55,522 nt of DNA from Vibrio sp. Isolate32 (GTDB lineage Bacteria > Pseudomonadota > Gammaproteobacteria > Enterobacterales > Vibrionaceae). The position numbers and the translations under genes are program-made. Location of the stretch: positions 35,364 through 90,885 of the forward strand of contig NZ_JAKEUQ010000020.1 in the NCBI RefSeq assembly GCF_022397955.1, written 5' to 3'. The notes beneath the pieces were generated by a model. It saw nothing but the letters and a program-made list of their open reading frames with translations, did no database searches and had not been told where the DNA came from. Below, in pieces: positions 25,664 to 34,953 of the stretch. Numbering within the stretch: the first letter of the stretch is position 1; each line of letters starts with the position of its first letter.

Positions 25664-26112
25664 GTTCTTACCTACTTATTTTAGAGCCCTATATTATGGT
25701 GTTATTTCTGATACTTCTCCAGTCTTTGCGTGTATCCGTCGTAAATAAGTCTGAATTAGAGAATATCTTAGCGGCGAAAAGTTACCCTTTGACTAATTCA
25801 TCAAGATACAGATGAGCGATATCGTTTGCTATGGTCTTTTCATTAGAAACTGAAAAGCCCGTATTCAATGAGTACGGGCTTTCTTTTTAGATACATGATC
25901 TGTTGCTGACCGTGTGCTGCCAGTGATTCGAGTTTTCAACTTAACAACAGTTGATAGGATTAATGTTAGGACCAAAACGAACTTATGTAAGAAGTTAGTC
26001 CAATAGGCATCGTGAACCGAGAGTTATGCACAAAGCATATCAAGCAAGGTGACAGAAATCGGTAACTTCAATACACTGCATGGGTATCCACAGTTCAGTA
26101 CAAGGTAAAGGC
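25664..26112. other. Gene-free stretch with one strong hairpin
   Basis: No coding sequence is supported. At 25853-25888 AAAGCCCGTA pairs with TACGGGCTTT and runs into CTTTTT on the plus strand; it looks like an intrinsic terminator without a recognisable upstream gene. Confidence 0.6.
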
Positions 26113-26982
26113 ATGGCCAATTGGGAAGGGGTAAGTGAGTTTGTTGCAGTCTCAGAGCGTGAGAGTTTCACTGGTGCTGCGCAGAAGCTTGCTACATCGG
26201 TTGCTCAAATCAGTCGCAGAGTAGCAAACCTCGAGGAACGTCTCGCGGTAAAACTGCTCAATCGAACGACTCGAAAGGTTTCGCTAACAGAAGCAGGACA
26301 GCTCTATTATCAGCAGTGTAAGCTGTTGGTTGAGGGTTTAGAAATTGCGGAATTGGCGGTAACACAAATGCAATCGACACCGAAAGGATTGCTAAAAGTA
26401 ACGGCTCCTGTCACCTATGGGGAGCGCCAACTAGCACCAATACTCCACCAATTTTTAAAGCTCCACCCCCAAGTAGAACTAGAGTTAATGCTGACCAACC
26501 AAAAGCTCGATTTGATCGACTCTGGTGTCGATGTCGCGATCCGTCTTGGTCGATTGGAAGATTCTAGCCTGGTGGCAAAGAAGCTTTCTCAACGACAGCT
26601 CTACGTATGTGCAAGCCCGGAATACATTGAACGTTACGGCGAACCACACACACTCTCTGAGCTGAGTAACCATCAGTGTTTAGTTGGTGGCTTTGAGCAC
26701 TGGCGTTTTAAGGAAAATGGTCGTCCTCGCTCGGTTCGCGTCAATGGACGTATCAAGTGTAATAGTGGTTTGGCTTTGCTAGATGCGGCCAAGCAAAGTA
26801 TCGGTTTAGTGCAATTACCAGAATATTATGTGAGTGAAGATCTAGACTCTGGAGAGTTGGTTGAAGTGTTATCTGATTACCGTGATGACAAAGAGGGTAT
26901 CTGGGCACTTTATCCACAGAACCGTAACTTATCTTCTAAGGTACGCCTGCTGGTGGACTTCCTTTCTGAGCAATTAGATTAG
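26113..26982 (+). CDS. LysR-family transcriptional regulator
   Basis: A 289-residue LysR regulator. The N-terminal helix-turn-helix reads FVAVSERESFTGAAQKLATS followed by QISRRVANLEERLAVKLLNR; the periplasmic-binding-like effector domain covers about 90-289. ATG 26113 (MANWEG) is chosen because it sits after AAGGTAAAG and matches the normal LysR N-terminus; an upstream ATG adds a non-homologous 11-residue tail. It belongs to the CrgA/AaeR-like branch. No divergent target gene is nearby, so its regulon cannot be guessed. Confidence 0.9.
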   Translation: MANWEGVSEFVAVSERESFTGAAQKLATSVAQISRRVANLEERLAVKLLNRTTRKVSLTEAGQLYYQQCKLLVEGLEIAELAVTQMQSTPKGLLKVTAPVTYGERQLAPILHQFLKLHPQVELELMLTNQKLDLIDSGVDVAIRLGRLEDSSLVAKKLSQRQLYVCASPEYIERYGEPHTLSELSNHQCLVGGFEHWRFKENGRPRSVRVNGRIKCNSGLALLDAAKQSIGLVQLPEYYVSEDLDSGELVEVLSDYRDDKEGIWALYPQNRNLSSKVRLLVDFLSEQLD

Positions 26983-27017
26983 TTTATGACCTAAAGGCAT
27001 CACCGATAAAAATACGG

Positions 27018-27041
27018 GCTTCAGAATAGAGATTCTGAAGC
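27018..27041 (-). terminator. Terminator of the MCP gene
   Basis: GCTTCAGAAT and ATTCTGAAGC form a perfect 10-bp stem with a 4-base loop; on the minus strand CCGTATTTTTA follows. Confidence 0.7.
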
Positions 27042-27098
27042 TCGATTACTTTTAGAGAGGATAGTTTTGAACGTTGAGTAGTGTTCACCTGTTCGACA

Positions 27099-28760
27099 TT
27101 AGACTGTGAAGCGACCCACCAAGTGGTAAAGCTCATTGGCGCGGTTGTTGAGGTTTTGGCTACCATCGCGGTTTTGATTGGCTAGCGATGCCGATTGAGA
27201 GCTTTGATCTGATATCACGACAATACGTTGAGATATTTCTTGGCCGACAATGTTTTGTTGTTCGGTTGCTGTCGCAATCAGCGAGTTCATATCCATGATG
27301 GTATCGATTGACTCTTGGATCTTTGCCAGTGCAGCCGCGGCAGCGTTCGCTTCTTCGACAGTTTGAGCACTTCTATTTTGACTTGAATCCATCGCTTTCA
27401 CAGCGGCATCCGAAGCGGCTTTTAGCTGCTCAATCATCTTATGAATGTCGCCGGTGCTTTCTTGAGTTCGGCTTGCAAGCTTGCGAACTTCATCCGCAAC
27501 GACAGCGAAGCCTCGGCCCTGCTCACCTGCGCGAGCGGCTTCAATGGCAGCATTCAGTGCAAGTAGATTGGTTTGTTCGGCAATGTCTTGAATGACCGCG
27601 AGTGAAGAGGATATGTTCTGTACATCGTCTTCTAAACGAGATACGACAGCGTTAGCTTCTGATACCTCACTAGCTAAACCAGCTACTGAATCAGCAGCAG
27701 CGTTTACAATTTGCTGAGCTTCTTTGGCCTTACCTTCTGCGAGTTTGGCTGAATCCGCGGCTTGGCTAGCGTTGCTTGATATCTCCTGAGCCGTTGTTGT
27801 CATCTCTGTCATAGCGGTAGCGACTTGTTCAGTTTCTTCCCGTTGCCCTGTAGCGAGTTCATCAACTTGAGCTGCGCGAGAAGACATGCTAGATGTTTCA
27901 GACACAACTTGCTGACCTACCTCGCTGACACTGCGAATGATGGTTTGAAGGCTTGCCACAAAGGCATTGAAGTTCTCGCTGAGTTTAGTGAACTCTGGCG
28001 CTTTGAATGTTTCCATTCGGGCGGTCAAATCGGCTTTGCCACTCGCGAATGCGTTGATTGAACGATCAAACTGCTCGAGCGGTTGCATGATGGTGCGGTT
28101 GACTGCAACTGCAAACACAGCGACCACCAGGGCTATCAAACCACAGAAAATAGCGATGGCCTTCAATGAGCTTTGTAGTGCAGCATTTGAGCTCTCTTTC
28201 ATCTCTGCGATTATTGCATCGATGTCGTCAGTATAGAAACCAGTGCCAAGCATCAAGTCCCACTGGGGAACGAATATCGAGTAGCTCAGTTTCGGTAGGG
28301 CTTCGGATTGGCCAAGTTTTGGAAAGTAGTAGGTGGTGAATTCACCAAGCTTTGAGTTCTTGATCAAGTCACGAATTAGGTAGTTACCTTTTTTGTCTTG
28401 CAGGTCGTAATAGTTTTTACCAATACCATCGTTGTTTTGCCCAAATACGACTCGAACACCTTTAGAGTCGTAACCAAAAATATAACCAGACTCTCCATAT
28501 TCTAGCGTTTTTAATGTCGGTAATGCTTCTTTTAGCGTGGACCCATTTTCTAAGAAAGGGGTTATCGAAGACTTAGCCATTTGTAGGTACGCTTTGAGTT
28601 CCTTTTCTTTCATCGCCATCATATTGCTTCGCGTCGATTCTACTTGTTCTGCGGTTAGCTCAGTGCTCTTCATATAAGTCACACTCATCATGCTAATTGC
28701 CATTAGTAGCAAAGGAATAAAAGAGAGAATATAAAGGCGGTTTTTGATGGTGAGGGTCAT
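27099..28760 (-). CDS. Methyl-accepting chemotaxis protein with single Cache domain
   Basis: A 553-residue inner-membrane chemoreceptor. TM1 is at about 8-28 and a periplasmic single Cache-type sensor spans about 35-185 (YGESGYIFGYDSKGVRVVFG, YYFPKLGQSEALPKLSYSIF). TM2 (about 190-210) is followed by HAMP and by the signalling domain with the hairpin tip EQTNLLALNAAIEAARAGEQ and GRGFAVVADEVRKLASRTQE. It senses an unknown small ligand and controls CheA. ATG 28760 has AGGAAG five bases upstream; a GTG two codons earlier is too close. Unlike the broken MCP at 18.7-20.9 kb it is intact. Confidence 0.93.
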   Translation of the reverse strand: MTLTIKNRLYILSFIPLLLMAISMMSVTYMKSTELTAEQVESTRSNMMAMKEKELKAYLQMAKSSITPFLENGSTLKEALPTLKTLEYGESGYIFGYDSKGVRVVFGQNNDGIGKNYYDLQDKKGNYLIRDLIKNSKLGEFTTYYFPKLGQSEALPKLSYSIFVPQWDLMLGTGFYTDDIDAIIAEMKESSNAALQSSLKAIAIFCGLIALVVAVFAVAVNRTIMQPLEQFDRSINAFASGKADLTARMETFKAPEFTKLSENFNAFVASLQTIIRSVSEVGQQVVSETSSMSSRAAQVDELATGQREETEQVATAMTEMTTTAQEISSNASQAADSAKLAEGKAKEAQQIVNAAADSVAGLASEVSEANAVVSRLEDDVQNISSSLAVIQDIAEQTNLLALNAAIEAARAGEQGRGFAVVADEVRKLASRTQESTGDIHKMIEQLKAASDAAVKAMDSSQNRSAQTVEEANAAAAALAKIQESIDTIMDMNSLIATATEQQNIVGQEISQRIVVISDQSSQSASLANQNRDGSQNLNNRANELYHLVGRFTV

Positions 28761-29037
28761 TGGCACTTCCTATGTGATTGATTATCTTGTTCAATTTCAA
28801 CACTTTATTAATGTGATTTCGAAATGTAAACGGACTTGTTGTTGAATTGTTACCCTAAAACCTTTTTATTTAATTAATATGATGACAGTTAGGTTTTTGA
28901 AGTGATAAGCCTTGTAACTAGGGACTTAATGGTTAAAAGAGCCGTTTGTTCCGATGCTTTTGAATTCGACGTTGCTTTGTTAGAATGCGGCGCTTTGTAG
29001 CACCCAGCTATGTCTATTCGTTAAGTGAGAAAGATTC

Positions 29038-29550
29038 ATGAACAAAAGCCATGTGACTATTGGTTTAACTAACCCGAAGAGCCCGACAAACGTAGGTGCT
29101 GTTATGCGAGCGGCTGGTTGTTATCAGGTCGACGAAGTTAAATATACAGGGCAACGCTACGAAAAAGCCGCTAAGTTTCACACCGATACCAAGAGTGCAA
29201 CGCGCACAATTCCACTGACTGGTGTCGAGTCGTTTTTAGATAACCTTGATCCTGAAACCAAGATTGTTTGTGTGGAACTTGCAGAAGGTGCTACGCCACT
29301 GCCACGTTTTAAACACCCAGAAAATGCGATTTATATTTTCGGCCCAGAAGATGGCTCTATTACTCAAGACGTTGCCGATAGAGCAGATCACGTGGTGTAC
29401 GTGCCGACAGTTGGTTGCATGAATCTAGCTGCAACCGTGAATGTGCTGCTTTATGATCGCCTAGCTAAGTCAGATGAAATGGACGAGAGCAACGAGCTGA
29501 TTAAGAAAAGTCGCGATAACCGTAACCATCTCGTAATCAAAGAAAAATAA
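29038..29550 (+). CDS. SpoU/TrmH-family RNA 2'-O-methyltransferase
   Basis: A 170-residue SPOUT-fold protein. Motif 1 is NPKSPTNVGAVMRAAGCY (about 12-29), motif 2 is AIYIFGPEDGSITQDVADRA (about 97-116), and motif 3 is VYVPTVGCMNLAATVNVLLY (about 120-139), the AdoMet-binding knot. It probably methylates a ribose of tRNA or rRNA; short SpoU proteins of this size resemble TrmL, but the exact target is not shown. It stands as a single gene after a 277-bp region with a TAGAAT-type -10 element near 28980. Confidence 0.88.
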   Translation: MNKSHVTIGLTNPKSPTNVGAVMRAAGCYQVDEVKYTGQRYEKAAKFHTDTKSATRTIPLTGVESFLDNLDPETKIVCVELAEGATPLPRFKHPENAIYIFGPEDGSITQDVADRADHVVYVPTVGCMNLAATVNVLLYDRLAKSDEMDESNELIKKSRDNRNHLVIKEK

Positions 29551-29636
29551 ATCTCTTCTTCTAGTGTTATCTATCCTGCCTTTTATCGGATATTATCTTG
29601 AATCATCATCAGATAATTGAAGGGTTAGATAACACC

Positions 29637-30476
29637 ATGGAAGACAAGCAATTACTTGCCGCGTTACAGCAACACCCTGTCCTCGATCTCTATCAGCTAT
29701 TTCAAGACGTTGGTAAAAACCACTCTTTGTACACATTACTAGAGAGGTTATCTTCCCTTAAAGAACACCATCAGTTGAGCACTCGTCTTAGCCCTTTAAA
29801 GCCACATATCCAAGGGATGCTAGCTCAATTTGATGACACAACGCCAGATAGCGAGATTCTAAACGCTGTCGCCATCCAATCTGAGATCCAACAGCGTGGT
29901 CATAGTATGAGTCGTTACATCATGACTTCTGACAATCATCGCCATTTTTCACCTCAAGCCGATCTTGTGATGTTTGGCGATTCGATTACTGAGTGGGCGC
30001 CATGGGCTGATATTTTCCGTGATGTATCTATGGTCAACCGTGGCCTAGCCGGAGATACGACGACGGGTATGTTGCGCCGTATTGATACCACGCTGAACGT
30101 AAAGCCAAAGCTCGTGTGCTTTATGGCCGGGATAAACGACCTTTCTCAAGGCTACGATGTTGACCATATCTATCAGAACTACATCAATATGCTTAAGGTG
30201 TGGCAAGAGAATGATATTCAAATCTTGGTGCAATCGACGCTTTATGTTGGCGCAAAATTGCAAGGCTTGAATCTTTCTGTAGAGTTGCTCAATAGCAAAA
30301 TCAGCGAGTACTGTGCTCAACAAGGTATCGCGTTTTTGGATGTGAATGGCGTGTTGTCACCAAGCAAGCTACTGTCAAATGAATACTCGTGTGATGACTT
30401 ACATTTGAATGCCAAAGCCTATCAGGCTTGGGCTGAGGTGCTTCAACCTAGAATTGAAGCGCTATTAAGAGTGTAA
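29637..30476 (+). CDS. SGNH/GDSL-type hydrolase with N-terminal extension
   Basis: A 279-residue protein. The C-terminal 180 residues are an SGNH esterase/lipase-like domain: block I VMFGDSITEWAPW with Ser, block II NRGLAGDTTTGMLRR, block III FMAGINDLSQG with Asn, block V DDLHLNAKAYQAW with Asp and His. The first 100 residues are helical and unfamiliar. No signal peptide is visible, so it is probably cytoplasmic. It could deacylate a lipid or a sugar ester; the substrate is unknown. ATG 29637 is used; a TTG 39 bases earlier is possible. Confidence 0.87.
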   Translation: MEDKQLLAALQQHPVLDLYQLFQDVGKNHSLYTLLERLSSLKEHHQLSTRLSPLKPHIQGMLAQFDDTTPDSEILNAVAIQSEIQQRGHSMSRYIMTSDNHRHFSPQADLVMFGDSITEWAPWADIFRDVSMVNRGLAGDTTTGMLRRIDTTLNVKPKLVCFMAGINDLSQGYDVDHIYQNYINMLKVWQENDIQILVQSTLYVGAKLQGLNLSVELLNSKISEYCAQQGIAFLDVNGVLSPSKLLSNEYSCDDLHLNAKAYQAWAEVLQPRIEALLRV

Positions 30477-30529
30477 CTCTCTAATGGAACGTATTTAGAG
30501 TACCGCGAATAAGCAATAAGGACATCGAT

Positions 30530-31408
30530 TTGAACCTAAGACAGCTGGAAGTCTTTTACGCCATTATGCAGACTGGAACTGTATCTGGAGCTGCACGTAG
30601 TTTACATGTATCTCAGCCAAACGTGACTCGTATTTTGGCTCACACCGAACAACAGCTTGGGTTTGGCTTATTTGAGCGTGTCAAAGGCAAACTGGTGCCA
30701 ACAGTTGAAGCGAAAACTTTGTTGCCAGAAGCGGAGAAGGTCTACCAACAACTGGGGCAATTCCGTTCTTTAACTAACAAAGTGAAGCAAGGCCATCAGC
30801 ATTTTCGGATTGGTGCGCCACCGATACTGGCGACTAAGTTGCTGACACCGGTGATCGCCCAAATGTCTCGCGAGCAAGAGCTTTCTTTGGAATTGCTGAC
30901 TGCCAATCGCGACGAACTGTGTTCAGGGTTATTGAAGCATGAGCTTGATATTGCTATCGCATTTGGAGATGAAGCACCGCCAGCGATATTGTCAGAAACG
31001 CTATTAACTAAATCCCTTCAGGTTCTGGTTCCATCTAACACCGTAGAGCATCTACCGACAGAGTTAACCCTTGATGACTTAATCAATTATCCATTGCCAA
31101 TCATCGGGCTTGATAGTCGTGATCCACTGGGTTTGCTGCTCCATCAAAGCTTGATTGCACGCGATGAGCATTATCACCACCCCATATCGGTACGCGGATA
31201 CAGCGCTGCGGCGGAGCTGGTTAAGCACCAAGCGGGTTTTGCGATTGTCGATCCGTGGACGGCAGAACAGTATAAAAATGATGATGCCGTTTGTGTGTTG
31301 TCACTACAGCCTGAGATTCCGTTCTCAGTATCAACTTTGTATGCCGAGCACACGCCGCAGTCGATTGTTGCCAAGCAGTTCATTACAGCACTGAAAGGTT
31401 CTTGTTAA
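30530..31408 (+). CDS. LysR-family regulator of D-glutamate catabolism (DgcR-like)
   Basis: A 292-residue LysR regulator starting MNLRQLEVFYAIMQTGTVSG, with helix-turn-helix AARSLHVSQPNVTRILAHTE. The start is TTG at 30530, supported by AAGGA seven bases upstream and by the normal LysR N-terminus. It lies 150 bp upstream of dgcN in the same direction, separated by a perfect palindrome with the LysR T-N11-A form. In marine proteobacteria a LysR protein called DgcR controls dgcN-dgcA in response to D-glutamate; this gene is the positional equivalent. The name is therefore an inference from context. Confidence 0.88.
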   Translation: MNLRQLEVFYAIMQTGTVSGAARSLHVSQPNVTRILAHTEQQLGFGLFERVKGKLVPTVEAKTLLPEAEKVYQQLGQFRSLTNKVKQGHQHFRIGAPPILATKLLTPVIAQMSREQELSLELLTANRDELCSGLLKHELDIAIAFGDEAPPAILSETLLTKSLQVLVPSNTVEHLPTELTLDDLINYPLPIIGLDSRDPLGLLLHQSLIARDEHYHHPISVRGYSAAAELVKHQAGFAIVDPWTAEQYKNDDAVCVLSLQPEIPFSVSTLYAEHTPQSIVAKQFITALKGSC

Positions 31409-31457
31409 TGAACGACTAACTTTATCTATCACCTAATATTTCTCGCCCAATTTACAA

Positions 31458-31478
31458 CCTATAACATCATGTTATAGG
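31458..31478. promoter_or_regulatory. Perfect 21-bp palindrome, probable LysR operator for dgcN
   Basis: CCTATAACAT-C-ATGTTATAGG is an exact inverted repeat. Its centre contains T-N11-A (31462/31474), the classical LysR core. It lies about 80 bp upstream of dgcN and 50 bp after the regulator gene. Confidence 0.75.
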
Positions 31479-31560
31479 CGCGCCATGAATTGGTATTCGG
31501 CAAGACTCAGCTTCTTAATTAGAGTAAATCCATACAAGGACTTATTAATTAGGAATGCTC

Positions 31561-32568
31561 ATGTCTATCGCTCAACCTTACCTTCTTTTTCTTGGGGATG
31601 TTACTGACCTATTGGCTGCAAAAACCGCTCGTGGTATTCATCAGTGGCGCCCTGAAATCTGCCTCGGCCAATTACGCTTAACAGAAGAGACAGTTTCTCT
31701 TGGTTTGACGGATATGACCTTGCAAGAGGCACAAGCGCAGGGAGCGAAAACGTTAGTTATTGGTACTGCCAATCCGGGCGGCGTGATCCCTGAGTCATGG
31801 CAACCAATCATACTGGCAGCTGCAGAAATGGGATTTGAGATTGCATCGGGTATGCACCAGCGCTTGAGTGAATTTTCACCGCTTGCTGACATGCAGCAGC
31901 GAGGATTGACTAAGCTTCATGATGTACGCCATTTTGATGGTGTTCTAAACGTGGGTAATGGCAAGCCTCGCAAAGGTAAGCGCCTGCTCACTGTCGGAAC
32001 TGATTGCTCGGTAGGCAAGATGTTTTCTGCACTGGCGATAGACAAATCGCTAAAAGAGGCGGGAACGTCGGCTCAGTTCAAAGCGACTGGGCAGACTGGC
32101 ATCTTGATCGAAGGCAGCGGTATTTCGATTGATGCAGTGGTGGCAGATTTCATCTCTGGCGCAGTTGAAGCGATTAGCCCTGATTTTACTGACCACGAAT
32201 GGGACATAATTGAAGGGCAGGGTTCTTTGTTCAATCCTTCTTTTGCAGGCGTGAGTTTTGGGCTATTGCATGGTGCGCAAGCTGATGCTTTAGTGTTATG
32301 TCATGAAGTAGGGCGACCACATATTCGTAACCTACCGCACGTCAAATTGCCAACAATAGAGCAAACTATTGATGCAAATTTACAAGCCGCACGATTAACA
32401 AATTCAGATGTGAAGCTAGTGGGTATCTGCCTGAACACATCTGCGATTAGCATTGAAGAGGCTGAAACATTGTGCCAAGAATGGAACGAGGCCTATCAAG
32501 TGCCAGTGACGGATCCAGTGCGATTTGGTGTACAACCTATTACTGATCATTTTCGACATTCACTTTAA
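31561..32568 (+). CDS. dgcN: DUF1611-family D-glutamate N-acetyltransferase DgcN
   Basis: A 335-residue protein of the DUF1611 family, with a P-loop-like GTDCSVGKMFSALAI (about 145-159) followed by GTSAQFKATGQTGILIEGSG and EGQGSLFNPSFAGVS. This family was shown in marine bacteria to acetylate the amino group of D-glutamate as the first step of a D-Glu pathway. ATG 31561 (MSIAQPYLLFLGD) is preferred because TAGGA stands six bases upstream; an ATG two codons earlier overlaps that site. The dipeptide-epimerase-like dgcA follows 57 bp downstream, as expected. Confidence 0.88.
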   Translation: MSIAQPYLLFLGDVTDLLAAKTARGIHQWRPEICLGQLRLTEETVSLGLTDMTLQEAQAQGAKTLVIGTANPGGVIPESWQPIILAAAEMGFEIASGMHQRLSEFSPLADMQQRGLTKLHDVRHFDGVLNVGNGKPRKGKRLLTVGTDCSVGKMFSALAIDKSLKEAGTSAQFKATGQTGILIEGSGISIDAVVADFISGAVEAISPDFTDHEWDIIEGQGSLFNPSFAGVSFGLLHGAQADALVLCHEVGRPHIRNLPHVKLPTIEQTIDANLQAARLTNSDVKLVGICLNTSAISIEEAETLCQEWNEAYQVPVTDPVRFGVQPITDHFRHSL

Positions 32569-32625
32569 CGATTTCATCATTTCTACGTTTCCATTTGTTA
32601 AAGCGAACATCAACCGAGTGAATAT

Positions 32626-33612
32626 ATGAAGATTACAGCAGAACCAATTACTATCGCGATGCAAACGCCTTTTCGCATCTCTCGAGGCAGCCGAACAGAG
32701 TGTCATGTTGTTCGCGTTTACATTGAGCACAATGGTAAACAAGCGAAAGGTGAGTGTACTCCTTACCCACGTTATGGTGAGTCATCCGAATCTGTATTGG
32801 CGCAAATTCAACAAGCCTCGAGCTGTCTTGAAACGGCCTTTGAACGTGGTATGACTGAGCCAGCTGAATTAAGAGATTATCTTCAGTCTTTATTGACTGG
32901 AGGGGCTGCTCGTAATGCTGTCGATTGTGCGCTTTGGGATTTTGAAGCGCAGCAAAACGCGCAGATGTTCCCAAATAGTATGTTTGAGTTACCTACTCAA
33001 ATAGTTACGGCAATGACGGTCTCGATTGGCACACCAGAAGCGATGGCAACACAAGCTCGTGATTATGTGGCGAATGGTGCAAAACTCTTAAAAGTGAAGC
33101 TAGATGGCGAGCAAGTGGTAGAGCGAGTGAGTGCAGTCCGAGGCGCCGCGCCTGGAGTCAAAATTGTACTTGATGCCAATGAAGCTTGGACAGGGCTGAA
33201 TCTCGAGGAGCTGTTCAATCAATTGGCTGAGTTTGATATCGCGATGATAGAACAGCCTCTGCCGCAACAGCATGATGCCTCGTTGGCACACATCAAGCAT
33301 CCAATCCCATTGTGTGCTGATGAAAGTTGCCACACCACGTCGCAGCTTTCATCGCTATTGGGCAAGTATGAAATGGTTAACATCAAGCTTGATAAAACCG
33401 GTGGTCTGACAGAGGCGTTAGCACTTGCCGAAGAAGCGCAAAGGCTTGGCTTTACTCTTATGTCGGGCTGTATGCTTGGCACTTCATTGGCAGTGCGTGC
33501 AGCGCTGCCAATCGCTGTGCAATCAGAAATTGTCGATCTCGATGGACCTGCATTACTTGGTCAAGACGTATCGCCAGCACTAATTTATCGAGATGGCATG
33601 ATTATTATTTAA
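32626..33612 (+). CDS. dgcA: Enolase-superfamily N-acetyl-D-glutamate racemase DgcA (dipeptide-epimerase-like)
   Basis: A 328-residue muconate-lactonising-type enolase-superfamily protein. Catalytic and metal residues are seen in order: base Lys in LLKVKLDG (about 155), metal Asp in VLDANEAW (about 185), metal Glu in MIEQPLPQ (about 210), metal Asp in PLCADESCH (about 235), and second base Lys in NIKLDKTGG (about 258). Such proteins were first called L-Ala-D/L-Glu epimerases; next to dgcN they act as N-acetyl-D-Glu racemase. With dgcN it would let the cell use D-glutamate from peptidoglycan or sea water. A terminator follows. Confidence 0.88.
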   Translation: MKITAEPITIAMQTPFRISRGSRTECHVVRVYIEHNGKQAKGECTPYPRYGESSESVLAQIQQASSCLETAFERGMTEPAELRDYLQSLLTGGAARNAVDCALWDFEAQQNAQMFPNSMFELPTQIVTAMTVSIGTPEAMATQARDYVANGAKLLKVKLDGEQVVERVSAVRGAAPGVKIVLDANEAWTGLNLEELFNQLAEFDIAMIEQPLPQQHDASLAHIKHPIPLCADESCHTTSQLSSLLGKYEMVNIKLDKTGGLTEALALAEEAQRLGFTLMSGCMLGTSLAVRAALPIAVQSEIVDLDGPALLGQDVSPALIYRDGMIII

Positions 33613-33653
33613 ATTCGTTGAGTCTCGGTTAGTAGATGGACATGCCGCAAATG

Positions 33654-33686
33654 AAATTGCATAAGTCAAAGCTTGTGCAATTTTTT
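33654..33686 (+). terminator. Terminator after dgcA
   Basis: AAATTGCA pairs with TGCAATTT and is followed by a T6 run, 42 bp after the dgcA stop. Confidence 0.75.
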
Positions 33687-33880
33687 GTTTGTATCAACAG
33701 ACCTTAACAGACACCAGTTTTGAGTTCGTTTATTATCGAGTTTTGATGAACGTGAGAAAAGCACGTTAACTAAATGGCAGTTACACAGCATATGTTACAG
33801 TCTTGTTTTTTGCCTTTAATACTGATAAAAAGTAAAAGTTTCCATCTCCGCCCTTATTGTTTATCAATAATAGACCCAAG

Positions 33881-34804
33881 TCAGAAATCACTACACGATA
33901 TCATTCTTTCTTTTAGGAAGTTTACAAACACTTTTAGTTGTTTGGGGACAAACTTTGATTGGATATATTGAGCTACCACAAATTGTTGCTTGCTGGCCCC
34001 AACTCGCCATTCACCTAAGATTGGAACAATTGCACCGGATTTAATGTACTCTTGCACCGAAAAATCAGGAAACATGGAGATTCCCATACCTTCTAACACC
34101 GCCTCACGCCTAATTTCACTGTGATTTACTGAAAAGTTACCATCGACCTGAATAGACTCTGAACAAACCCCATTAGAGAAATGCCATACTCTATCGGAAA
34201 GTTTTTCCGTTAAACATATACAGTTATGATTATGTATATCTGTCGGTGACTTCGGTGTGCCATGCCTTTCTATATAGTCAGGGCTAGCACATAGAACATT
34301 ATTTCGACTGCCAAGCGTCGTTGCTACCAAACCTTCAACCGGTAAGCTAGTGATATGAATTACAAGATCAATTTCTTCATTTATAGGGTCGATGTATTCT
34401 TCAGCAATGGTAAGTTGCAATTGTATATTTGGGTATTTTTTCATAAAAGCAAGAATGATTGGTGTCAAAACTTGCTTTGATAACGCTTTAGGCGCCGCCA
34501 CCTTTAATCTACCAGTATACTCGGAAGATCGTGCTTTAGCAGCTGACACAGCCTCTTTAGCATTGTTTAGCATTTCGCAGCACATGCGAAACACCTCTTC
34601 TCCATCCGTACTTAATTTCACTTGCCGGGTCGAACGATTCAATAATTTGATTTCTAGAGCGTTTTCTAACCGTGTGACAGATCTGCTGATTGATGAGGGA
34701 GAAACTCCAAGCTTCACGGCGGTCTTAGAAAAACTACCTAACTCAACAACGTTCACGAATATTCCCATTTCTGAGAGTAGGGGCAAAAGTCGATTTGTGT
34801 CCAT
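33881..34804 (-). CDS. LysR-family regulator divergent from the hydroxylase operon
   Basis: A 307-residue LysR regulator. The helix-turn-helix is FVNVVELGSFSKTAVKLGVS followed by PSSISRSVTRLENALEIKLL; the effector domain starts near residue 95 (RLKVAAPKALSKQVLTPIIL). It belongs to the same CrgA-like branch as the regulator at 26.1 kb. It diverges from the four-gene FAH/2OG-oxygenase/permease/dehydrogenase operon across 149 bp, which includes a perfect 7-11-7 inverted repeat, so it is the likely regulator of that operon. Like the operon, it is A+T-rich and uses AGA/ATA codons more than the genes on either side (by eye). Confidence 0.9.
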   Translation of the reverse strand: MDTNRLLPLLSEMGIFVNVVELGSFSKTAVKLGVSPSSISRSVTRLENALEIKLLNRSTRQVKLSTDGEEVFRMCCEMLNNAKEAVSAAKARSSEYTGRLKVAAPKALSKQVLTPIILAFMKKYPNIQLQLTIAEEYIDPINEEIDLVIHITSLPVEGLVATTLGSRNNVLCASPDYIERHGTPKSPTDIHNHNCICLTEKLSDRVWHFSNGVCSESIQVDGNFSVNHSEIRREAVLEGMGISMFPDFSVQEYIKSGAIVPILGEWRVGASKQQFVVAQYIQSKFVPKQLKVFVNFLKERMISCSDF

Positions 34805-34907
34805 AGTGCAAAAGTCCTTTGCGATTACTCATCTTGTCCTCGCTAAATTACTCATAGATACTTACTAAGTCAAAGGGTTAGACGTATTCTAGTCAAAAAG
34901 TATCTTG

Positions 34908-34932
34908 CTAGGCATAACTTATTATTGCCTAG
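34908..34932. promoter_or_regulatory. Perfect 7-11-7 inverted repeat before the hydroxylase operon
   Basis: CTAGGCA and TGCCTAG are exact reverse complements separated by 11 A+T-rich bases. The repeat ends 21 bp before the FAH start codon, overlapping the expected promoter or transcript start. A LysR operator is the simplest reading. Confidence 0.65.
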
Positions 34933-34953
34933 ATTTATGAGTCAGAGGGAATA

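Noticed and set aside
25760..25860. Short minus-strand reading (EKTIANDIAHLYLDELVKG) upstream of DUF3010
   Set aside because: Protein-like but only about 20 codons, with no start; likely chance or an unidentifiable relic.
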